Below are positions 26,939 through 33,914 of a stretch of 64,000 bases of DNA, piece by piece. The number at the start of each line of letters is the position of its first letter. Within the stretch, counting starts at the first letter, position 1. The notes beneath the pieces were generated by a model. That model had not been told where the DNA came from, did not search any database, and was given only the letters and a program-made list of their open reading frames with translations. A program made the translations under genes and the position numbers. The DNA is from Fibrobacter sp. UWB13 (lineage in GTDB: Bacteria; Fibrobacterota; Fibrobacteria; Fibrobacterales; Fibrobacteraceae): contig NZ_FXAX01000001.1 in NCBI RefSeq assembly GCF_900177805.1, positions 868,001-932,000 on the forward strand, given 5' to 3'.

Positions 26939-27787
26939 ATGATTTCATACGTATTTCCCGGTCAGGGTTCTCAGTTCCCAGGAATGGGCAAAGATTTATT
27001 CGAATCGAACGCCGACGTAAAGTCGATGTTCCTCAAGGCAAACGAAATTCTCGGCTTCAACATCACTGACGTGATGTTCAATGGCACCGCAGAAGACCTC
27101 AAGCAGACGAAAGTCACGCAGCCGGCAGTGTTCCTGCTCTCCGTTGCTATGGCTAAGGTTCAGGGTGGTAAGCCGGATATGGCCGCTGGTCATTCGCTCG
27201 GCGAATTCTCCGCACTCACGGCTACGGGCGCCATCACTTTTGAAGCTGGTCTCAAGCTCGTTGCAAAGCGTGCCGAAGCCATGCAGAAGGCATGCGAACT
27301 CCGCCCGGGTACGATGGCAGCAGTTCTCGGCGGTTCTGACGAACTCGTCGAAGAAGCTTGCGCACAGGTCAAGGACGCAGCAGTTGTTCCGGCAAACTTC
27401 AACAGCCCGGGACAGGTCGTGATTTCTGGCGAAAAGGCCGGTATCGATCAAGTCGCAGCATACCTCACCGGCAAGGTGAAGCGTGTCGTTCCGCTGCAGG
27501 TCGGTGGTGCATTCCACTCCCCGCTCATGGAAAGCGCTCGTGCAGAACTCGCCAAGGCTATCGAAGAAACTGAATTTTCGACTCCGGTCTGCCCGGTCTA
27601 CCAGAACGTAGATGCCAAGCCGCACACGGACCCGAACGAAATTAAGGCAAACCTTCTCACTCAGCTCACCTCCCCCGTCCGTTGGACACAGACGGTCAAG
27701 AACATGATTGCAGACGGTGCCACCGAATTTAAGGAACTTGGCCCCGGCGAAGTCCTTACCAACCTTATCAAGCGCATTCAAAAGTAA
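26939..27787 (+). CDS. fabD: Malonyl-CoA:ACP transacylase
   Basis: 282 aa. FPGQGSQFPGMG at the start, GHSLGEFSAL with the nucleophile Ser, and AFHSPLM with the catalytic His are all present, as is the C-terminal ELGPGEVLTNLI. It loads malonyl units from CoA onto ACP. It is divergent from the ACP operon and followed after 20 nt by an acyl-CoA carboxyltransferase gene, which would supply carboxylated CoA substrate. It may serve both general fatty-acid synthesis and the ACP/KS operon beside it. Confidence 0.95.
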   Translation: MISYVFPGQGSQFPGMGKDLFESNADVKSMFLKANEILGFNITDVMFNGTAEDLKQTKVTQPAVFLLSVAMAKVQGGKPDMAAGHSLGEFSALTATGAITFEAGLKLVAKRAEAMQKACELRPGTMAAVLGGSDELVEEACAQVKDAAVVPANFNSPGQVVISGEKAGIDQVAAYLTGKVKRVVPLQVGGAFHSPLMESARAELAKAIEETEFSTPVCPVYQNVDAKPHTDPNEIKANLLTQLTSPVRWTQTVKNMIADGATEFKELGPGEVLTNLIKRIQK

Positions 27788-27807
27788 TCGCAACACACAG
27801 GAATACT

Positions 27808-29349
27808 ATGTGGGATAAATCGTATTTAGAAAAGTTGAGCGAACGCAACGCCAAGGCACAGGCCGGTGGCGGCGCCGCTCGTGTAGAAAAGCAGCATTCC
27901 CAAGGCAAGCTCACCGCTCGCGAACGCCTTGAAATCCTTTTTGACAAGGGAACGTTCAAGGAAATCGGTGCCATGCGCCTTTCCCAGAGCATCGAGCTCC
28001 CGGAATCCAAGCGCATTTACGGTGACGGTGTCGTGACGGGTTACGGCAAGATCAATGGCCGCCCGGTTTACGCTTGCTCCCAGGACTTCACGGTGAGCGG
28101 CGGTTCTCTCGGTTCCGCACACGCGAAGAAGATTTGCCACGTGATGGACCTCGCCCTTGATTCCATGGTGCCGTTCATCAGCATCAACGATGGCGGTGGC
28201 GCCCGTATCGAAGAAGGCGTTAGCTCCCTCGACGGTTACAGTGGCATTTTTGCCCGTAACACTTGGGCAAGCGGCGTGATTCCGCAGATTTCCGTGATTC
28301 TCGGACCGTGCGCAGGTGGTGCTTGCTACTCCCCGGCTATTACAGACTTTATCTTCATGACCGAAAAGACGAGCCAGATGTTCATCACGGGCCCGGCTGT
28401 CGTGAAGGCTGTGACTGCTGAAGTCGTGACCCCGGACCAGCTCGGTGGCGCAGGCGTTCATTCTTCCAAGTCCGGTGTTGCACACTTCGTGTACAAGGAC
28501 GACAAAGAATGCCTCGAAGGCGTGCGTAACTTGCTCAAGTACCTCCCACAGAGCAACACAGACAAGTCTGTCGCTCAGGCCGGTACAATCGTGGACAAGT
28601 CCGCCGACATCGAAGAAATCATTCCGGACAACTTCAAGCGCGCTTACGATGTTCGCGACGTGCTCAACTGCTTTGCCGACAAGGATTCCTTCCTCGAAAT
28701 CCAGCCGGAATTTGCAAAGAACGTTGTCATCGGCTTTATCCGCCTCGACGGTAACGTGATTGGCGTTGTCGCTAACCAGCCGAAGTACCTCGCCGGTTCT
28801 TTGGACGTGGACGCTAGCGACAAGGCTGCACGCTTTGTCCGCTTCTGCGACAGCTTCAACATTCCTATCCTTACGCTCGAAGACGTTCCGGGTTACATGC
28901 CGGGCACGAAGCAGGAACACAACGGCATTATCCGCCACGGCGCAAAGCTCCTCTTTGCTTACGCCGAAGCAACAGTGCCGCGCGTGACGCTCATCCTCCG
29001 CAAGGCATACGGTGGCGCTTACATCGCCATGAACAGCAAGAACCTCGGTGCAGACTGCGTGTTCGCCCTCCCGATCGCTCAGATTGCCGTGATGGGAGCA
29101 GAAGGCGCTGTCGATATCCTCCGCAGAAAGGAAATCGCCGCATCTGCAGAACCGGCCAAGCTCCGCGAACAGTACATCAACGAATACGAAGAAAAGTACT
29201 TGAACCCGTATATCGCTGCTGGCAACGGATTCATTGACGAAGTCATTGAACCGAAGAGCGTTCGTGACCGCCTTGTTTCTGCCTTCGAAAACTTGAAGAA
29301 CAAGAAGAAGGCTGTGCTTTGGAAGAAGCACGGAAATATTCCGCTGTAA
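27808..29349 (+). CDS. Acyl-CoA carboxylase carboxyltransferase subunit (PccB/MmdA type)
   Basis: 513 aa, the length of propionyl-CoA carboxylase beta or methylmalonyl-CoA decarboxylase alpha, longer than AccD. Signatures are GKLTARERLEILFD, GDGVVTGYGKINGR, GGGARIEEGV, GPCAGGACYSPA and the C-terminal YGGAYIAMNSK. It transfers carboxyl groups between biotin and acyl-CoA. In Fibrobacter, which makes succinate, a role in the methylmalonyl-CoA/propionyl-CoA branch is plausible; the fabD linkage suggests malonyl-CoA supply instead. The biotin carrier and carboxylase subunits are not in this window. AGGA precedes the ATG. Confidence 0.92.
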   Translation: MWDKSYLEKLSERNAKAQAGGGAARVEKQHSQGKLTARERLEILFDKGTFKEIGAMRLSQSIELPESKRIYGDGVVTGYGKINGRPVYACSQDFTVSGGSLGSAHAKKICHVMDLALDSMVPFISINDGGGARIEEGVSSLDGYSGIFARNTWASGVIPQISVILGPCAGGACYSPAITDFIFMTEKTSQMFITGPAVVKAVTAEVVTPDQLGGAGVHSSKSGVAHFVYKDDKECLEGVRNLLKYLPQSNTDKSVAQAGTIVDKSADIEEIIPDNFKRAYDVRDVLNCFADKDSFLEIQPEFAKNVVIGFIRLDGNVIGVVANQPKYLAGSLDVDASDKAARFVRFCDSFNIPILTLEDVPGYMPGTKQEHNGIIRHGAKLLFAYAEATVPRVTLILRKAYGGAYIAMNSKNLGADCVFALPIAQIAVMGAEGAVDILRRKEIAASAEPAKLREQYINEYEEKYLNPYIAAGNGFIDEVIEPKSVRDRLVSAFENLKNKKKAVLWKKHGNIPL

Positions 29350-29350
29350 T

Positions 29351-29375
29351 TAGTTATTAGTCATTGGTCAATAGT
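29351..29375 (+). repeat. Dispersed 25-bp repeat, copy 2
   Basis: Identical over 25 bases to 15694-15718 and, as there, it begins right at the stop codon of a gene. A second partial unit (TCATTGGCCAATGC) follows. Confidence 0.75.
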
Positions 29376-29410
29376 CATTGGCCAATGCTAAAAGCTGTTA
29401 GAAAATGAAA

Positions 29411-29446
29411 TATCCCGGTTCCGTCGCAGGAATCGGGATTTTTTTT
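29411..29446 (+). terminator. Terminator of the fabD-carboxyltransferase operon
   Basis: ATCCCG-G-TTCC pairs with GGAA-T-CGGGAT around 6 nt, followed by eight T. Confidence 0.85.
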
Positions 29447-29451
29447 CAAAT

Positions 29452-29601
29452 TTATTTTTTCTGACTATATATATTTATAAGAATTTCAAGATTTTCAGAT
29501 ATTTTTTTCAATTTTTCATCTATTCTAACAATACCTGCCACAACCATAAAAACACAAAACGCAAAAGTACATAAACCCAAAAGAATCAAAATATTAATCA
29601 T
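29452..29601 (-). CDS. Candidate 49-aa small membrane protein
   Basis: Short frame starting MINILILLGLCTFAFC: one hydrophobic helix (about residues 2-25) followed by a charged amphipathic stretch (RIDEKLKKISENLEI). AAAAAAGGAA lies 7 nt before the ATG, a good ribosome site. It lies alone between two terminators, downstream of the inositol-phosphatase gene. The composition (one membrane helix plus a charged tail) is that of many real small membrane proteins. No family is recognised, and a chance ORF in AT-rich spacer remains possible. Confidence 0.5.
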   Translation of the reverse strand: MINILILLGLCTFAFCVFMVVAGIVRIDEKLKKISENLEILINIYSQKK

Positions 29602-29639
29602 AATCAGTTTCCTTTTTTATCAAATATAATCTAAAAAAC

Positions 29640-29673
29640 AAAAAAAGGTGATGCCCGTTCGGAGACGGGCATG
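29640..29673 (-). terminator. Terminator after the inositol-phosphatase gene
   Basis: On the minus strand ATGCCCGT pairs with ACGGGCAT around 6 nt, followed after 4 nt by a T run. Confidence 0.8.
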
Positions 29674-29701
29674 ACAAGAAAAAAAGCTGTGAAAGATTTC
29701 G

Positions 29702-30487
29702 TTAAGCGAGGGTTTTCACGAGGGTGTCGTGCAAGAGGCCGTTAGTGAAAATGACCTGTTCAGCATCGACAAACTGCATGGGAGTGCCGTCAATGTGCGT
29801 GGACTTGCCACCCGCTTCTTCGACGAGGAGCGCGATAGCAGCAATGTCCCACGGATAGCTCATGGTCATCACAAAACAGTCAATGCGACCGCAAGCCGTG
29901 AAACAGCCTTCAATCACAGCAGAGCCCAAGCACTTCACGCGTTCAAACGTTTCAGCTTCACGGGCGAAATTGTGCGAATTCTGCGCATTGATTTTTGCGG
30001 CATCGCCCACGTTGAAATCGCCATTCGAAACAATCGCATGAGTCGGATTCGATTCACGACTCACGTGAATTTGTTTACCATTCATGAACGCGCCCATGCC
30101 TTTTGCTGCAGTGTAGAGTTCACCGAGCTTGGGTAAATTCACGACAGCAACAAGCGGTTTGCCTTCGAAATGCAAGGCAATCGAAATGCCCCACAGCGGA
30201 ATGCCACGGCTAAAGTTCACGGTACCATCGACCGGGTCAATAATCCAACGGTAGCGAGGATCAGAGCCTTCGATAACACCCGCTTCTTCTGTGCGGATGG
30301 AATGTGTCGGGAATGCGGCACGCAACCCATCGACAATGAGTTTTTCGCTGGAGACATCAGCGATTGTCACAACATCTTTGACAGTCTTATATCGGACATC
30401 GCCAAGGTTGTTTTGAAGTTCTAGGCAAAGGTCACCCGCCTTGCGGGCTAGTTCCTTTGCGACATTCAAAAAGTCTTCTGTATTCAT
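29702..30487 (-). CDS. Inositol monophosphatase family protein
   Basis: 261 aa. Metal and substrate motifs of the lithium-sensitive phosphatase superfamily: EEAG at about 68, WIIDPVDGTVNF, and PWDIAAIALLVEEAGG near the end. Substrates may be inositol phosphates, PAP or sugar bisphosphates; the sequence does not decide. The ATG at 30487 is chosen because the longer frame would start with TTG inside the upstream gene's coding end. It lies 5 nt after that stop, so it may be co-transcribed with the FGE-like lipoprotein gene. Confidence 0.9.
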   Translation of the reverse strand: MNTEDFLNVAKELARKAGDLCLELQNNLGDVRYKTVKDVVTIADVSSEKLIVDGLRAAFPTHSIRTEEAGVIEGSDPRYRWIIDPVDGTVNFSRGIPLWGISIALHFEGKPLVAVVNLPKLGELYTAAKGMGAFMNGKQIHVSRESNPTHAIVSNGDFNVGDAAKINAQNSHNFAREAETFERVKCLGSAVIEGCFTACGRIDCFVMTMSYPWDIAAIALLVEEAGGKSTHIDGTPMQFVDAEQVIFTNGLLHDTLVKTLA

Positions 30488-30492
30488 TTCTT

Positions 30493-32865
30493 TTATTTCT
30501 TGTATGCGCAGCAACGGAAGCCAATGGAAGACGACTTGTAGAAAGCCGATGCTTGACGATAATTAAGCGTTTTTCCAGTAAGGAAAACAGCTTCCTTCTT
30601 CGAAGGCTTATAAGTCAATCCATTCGATAGCGTATCAAGCCAGGATTTTCCACCCTTCTTGTATTCCGAATAAAGCGAATAATCCGTTCCGATAACCTTA
30701 CCATTGGCATCGATAACATCATAGAACTGCAACGTATCCTTAAAATCTTTCTTCGTTAATACGTTATACAAAGTTCTCGTTGTATCAGCAACATACACCG
30801 TATCAACCTTAGTTCCTTCACGATAAAGATATACGGAATCTTGCGTATATTCTGGGCGCGTGTAGAACGGGAATGCGCGGTTGGTGCAGTAAGCAATCGA
30901 TTCGTGATCAAGCCCTTCGTAAACCTTGTAGCTTGCGCCCTTCAATACAGCAACGGTATCTTTGGAACGTCCCTTCACCCACTCCTGGTACTGCCCCGGC
31001 AAGTCTCTCACGCCCATCGGGTTCATGCAACGCTGGTCACGTTTTGAAATACTTGCAGCAGACGCAGAATCATTTGTACTTACGTTACAGTAATTAGACC
31101 AATGATCAGCAACCGTCGAAGCATCTTCTTCGATAAACCCATACGACAAGGAACCACCGGACAAGCAAACAAGTTCCCAATCGCGTTCACCGCAAAGGGA
31201 AACTTCAAAACCGCTAGCAGAGATTGCCTCACACGTAGCCAAAGCTTCGGAATGCAACACGTTCGTCATAAACGAACCATCTGCACTGCGATGTTCGAAC
31301 TTTTCCATACAGAACTCGGTGGTATCAGATGTAGAAACAGCGACAAAGCCCTGAGGACACTCCATCTTTTTGGCAAGCGCACCAGGAGAAACAAATATCG
31401 AATCCACCAGCGCACGAGAATAATAGCCAGACCGATCAACCGAGCGGATACGCAAAATCAACGTATCGCCAGGAGCCACCCAGCGGATTGTATCCGTAAC
31501 AAACGTTCCTTTACCGGACAAATCGACTTCGAATTTTTCATCATTTCTCTGATATTGGACACCATAACGATCATCGCCACCCGCATAAGAATATTCATGC
31601 CAAGACTTATCTAGTTTGTCATAATATTCAATAACATAACGGGATACATTTTCATAGCAGCTCCCATCGTTACAGCCACGAGGAATAATAATTACAGAAT
31701 CAGATTCAATGTCATGATCAAACTTGACAGGATCAACACTGCGGTCCCAGAATATAAGGACTCTGTTATTACTATCGAGCCTTGCATAACCAGGATAAAG
31801 AGAATCTTCATTCGTAAAAATCTTAGTCGGCATCAGAGGAGCAATGGAATCCGTCGTGTAAATTCCCTGACAGGCATTTACAGGCGTAGACTGGTCCGCT
31901 TCGGAGCCACTTGCATTGCCAGCCATATCCCAAGACGAAATGGCGATCGTGTATGTGTACGATACAGAATTGGAACTCGTTCGGAGTCCTTCGATGTACA
32001 CACGGAAACGATTGCTCGAAACATTCTCTGTATCGTAACCCTTCCCGTCAAGAACTACGAGATTGAGATAATTCTTTCGCTTATCGCCATGAGAAACATC
32101 ATCAACACGAACAGAATCGTTGGCATAACGGATTCGGGCATGGCGCTTGTAATACTTTTCACCTTTACTATCAACACCTTCTGGCGTTATGACTGTCACT
32201 TTCAAATCGCGGATATCTTCGGTCGAATCTTCAGCCCAAAGACGAATATTGTAACCCAGGATTTCGCCCGACACGGCAGACGGATCCAAAAGGTCAGTGC
32301 GGTCCATCGGACGGTACCATTCAAACATCGCCCCCGTAGACCAAACAGAATCCTTTAGCGGTTCAACAATAGAAGGTGCCTCGACGTCCTTAAACGGAAT
32401 GAAAAGGCGCTGGACAGAACCAGGACTGCCGCCATCGGAATATTCACAGAACATCACAACCTGGAGACTGTCATAGCCATCTTCGATAAAATGCGTAATC
32501 TTATCGGTCAAATCAAGAGTATCGTAAAAACTACCCGAACTTTTATACTTCTGGAAGAACGCGTCTTCATTCGTCGAGTCATGAGCAAGAGCCACCTGCT
32601 TGTCATTTACAGACTTTGACGTATCATCGACAACGGTGGTATCAAACCAGACACACAATCCAGAATAATTATCCGTCAATATCGGATAACGGTACCTAAT
32701 CTTGTAGCATGTCGTACCCTCGGGCGTGCCTGGAGAACATTCCCTAAGAACGGAATATTCAGAGATTTCCCTGTCAAACATGTATTCAGTTCCGTCGTCA
32801 TCGTCAGAGCAGGCGAAGAAGAACATGGCAAGAACAGATATGAGATAAAGTTTTAAATAACGCAT
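30493..32865 (-). CDS. Large lipoprotein with C-terminal FGE/SUMF1-like domain
   Basis: About 790 aa. A signal peptide ends in FFFACS (lipobox), followed by an acidic DDDD stretch. The middle 450 residues look like beta-sandwich repeats, with phrases such as DTLILRIRSVDRSGYYS. The C-terminal 250 residues follow the formylglycine-generating-enzyme fold: GFVAV...EFCMEKFEH, LCGERDWELVCLSGG, MGVRDLPGQYQEWVKG, LKGASY and a terminal GFRCC. In non-enzymatic relatives this fold acts as a binding or structural module. Surface location is inferred. The ATG at 32865 is used; a GTG 9 nt earlier is possible. Confidence 0.82.
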   Translation of the reverse strand: MRYLKLYLISVLAMFFFACSDDDDGTEYMFDREISEYSVLRECSPGTPEGTTCYKIRYRYPILTDNYSGLCVWFDTTVVDDTSKSVNDKQVALAHDSTNEDAFFQKYKSSGSFYDTLDLTDKITHFIEDGYDSLQVVMFCEYSDGGSPGSVQRLFIPFKDVEAPSIVEPLKDSVWSTGAMFEWYRPMDRTDLLDPSAVSGEILGYNIRLWAEDSTEDIRDLKVTVITPEGVDSKGEKYYKRHARIRYANDSVRVDDVSHGDKRKNYLNLVVLDGKGYDTENVSSNRFRVYIEGLRTSSNSVSYTYTIAISSWDMAGNASGSEADQSTPVNACQGIYTTDSIAPLMPTKIFTNEDSLYPGYARLDSNNRVLIFWDRSVDPVKFDHDIESDSVIIIPRGCNDGSCYENVSRYVIEYYDKLDKSWHEYSYAGGDDRYGVQYQRNDEKFEVDLSGKGTFVTDTIRWVAPGDTLILRIRSVDRSGYYSRALVDSIFVSPGALAKKMECPQGFVAVSTSDTTEFCMEKFEHRSADGSFMTNVLHSEALATCEAISASGFEVSLCGERDWELVCLSGGSLSYGFIEEDASTVADHWSNYCNVSTNDSASAASISKRDQRCMNPMGVRDLPGQYQEWVKGRSKDTVAVLKGASYKVYEGLDHESIAYCTNRAFPFYTRPEYTQDSVYLYREGTKVDTVYVADTTRTLYNVLTKKDFKDTLQFYDVIDANGKVIGTDYSLYSEYKKGGKSWLDTLSNGLTYKPSKKEAVFLTGKTLNYRQASAFYKSSSIGFRCCAYKK

Positions 32866-32918
32866 AGAATTCACGCTATTAATTTAGAAAAAACGCAATG
32901 TGAAAACGCCCTAAACGC

Positions 32919-32950
32919 AAAAAAACCGGGCGCTTTCGCGTCCGGCTTTT
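32919..32950 (-). terminator. rpmA terminator
   Basis: On the minus strand CCGG-A-CGC pairs with GCG-C-CCGG around GAAA, followed by a T run, just after the rpmA stop. Confidence 0.85.
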
Positions 32951-32968
32951 AAAAGCTAACCAAAGTTA

Positions 32969-33229
32969 TTAGGCTTCTTCAGAGTAGACAGAGACCTTCT
33001 GGCGCTTTGCATCGAGGCGTTCAAACTTCACCTTGCCATCAATGAGGGAGAACAAGGTAAAGTCCTTGCCCATACCGACATTGTTGCCCTTGTGGAAGTG
33101 AGAACCGCGCTGACGAACGATGATGTTGCCAGCCTTGACGGTTTCGCCCGCATACTTCTTAACACCAAGGTACTTGGCGTTACTGTCGCGGCCGTTACGT
33201 ACTGAACCTTGACCTTTCTTATGTGCCAT
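32969..33229 (-). CDS. rpmA: 50S ribosomal protein L27
   Basis: 86 aa. The start [20 protein letters not shown] and [21 protein letters not shown] are diagnostic. L27 reaches the peptidyl-transferase centre with its N-terminal tail. The mature-type start Ala-His-Lys-Lys directly after Met shows no N-terminal processing extension. It lies 3 nt after rplU in the conserved rplU-rpmA pair. Confidence 0.98.
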   Translation of the reverse strand: MAHKKGQGSVRNGRDSNAKYLGVKKYAGETVKAGNIIVRQRGSHFHKGNNVGMGKDFTLFSLIDGKVKFERLDAKRQKVSVYSEEA

Positions 33230-33232
33230 GGA

Positions 33233-33718
33233 TTAAGCCTCCTTAGCCTTACGCAGAGAGTTCTTCTTGACCTTAGCCGGCTTCGGAAGTCCCTGAGCGA
33301 TCTTTTCCTTGCGAGTGAGCGGCTTGTTCTGAACCTTCTGCTTAGCAAGGGCAGCCACGCGAGCGCGGTTGCGGGTAATAACTTGAGGGTCAACGACTGC
33401 AGATTCAGCGCCGGAGCGGAGTTCCGTGACGAGCACCTCGGTATAGCCCTGACGATGACCGTTACGACGTTCGTAACGGGTACGACGCTTCTTCTTGAAC
33501 ACGATAATCGTGTCTTCCTTGCCATGGGCGAGAACTTCGACCTTGACAGATGCGTCATTCAGGACAGGGGTGCCGACTTGCACTTCTTTTCCGGAGAAAA
33601 GAAGAACGGACTTGAGCTCCAGTTCAGAACCAACAGCTGCGTCGATCGTCGGGACCTTGTAGGCCTTGCCGAGTTCGACTTTATACTGGAAACCACCTGT
33701 TTCAACAATAGAATACAT
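33233..33718 (-). CDS. rplU: 50S ribosomal protein L21 with C-terminal extension
   Basis: 161 aa. The first 102 residues are ordinary L21 (MYSIVETGGFQYKV, GTPVLNDASV, KKKRRTRYERRNGHRQ). About 55 further residues form a basic Ala/Lys-rich tail (RNRARVAALAKQK, LPKPAKVKKNSLRK), longer than the usual 100-105 aa protein. L21 binds 23S rRNA domain VI in the large subunit. The extension could add rRNA contacts. First gene of the rplU-rpmA operon. Confidence 0.95.
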   Translation of the reverse strand: MYSIVETGGFQYKVELGKAYKVPTIDAAVGSELELKSVLLFSGKEVQVGTPVLNDASVKVEVLAHGKEDTIIVFKKKRRTRYERRNGHRQGYTEVLVTELRSGAESAVVDPQVITRNRARVAALAKQKVQNKPLTRKEKIAQGLPKPAKVKKNSLRKAKEA

Positions 33719-33914
33719 TTTTGTAATCCTTTTTAGGTTGCTATTGGAGTCCCAAATTTAGTAATAGTGCACAGAAAATCAAAGGGGCACAAAGGTGAAA
33801 AATGAGAAAAAAGACGAAAGAACGCTAATTCTAGGGTATTTTCCAATGACTAACGACAATCAACCAATGGCTAATTTGCTAAATTATCGCTGAATTTTAT
33901 AAAGGATTCCCTAA

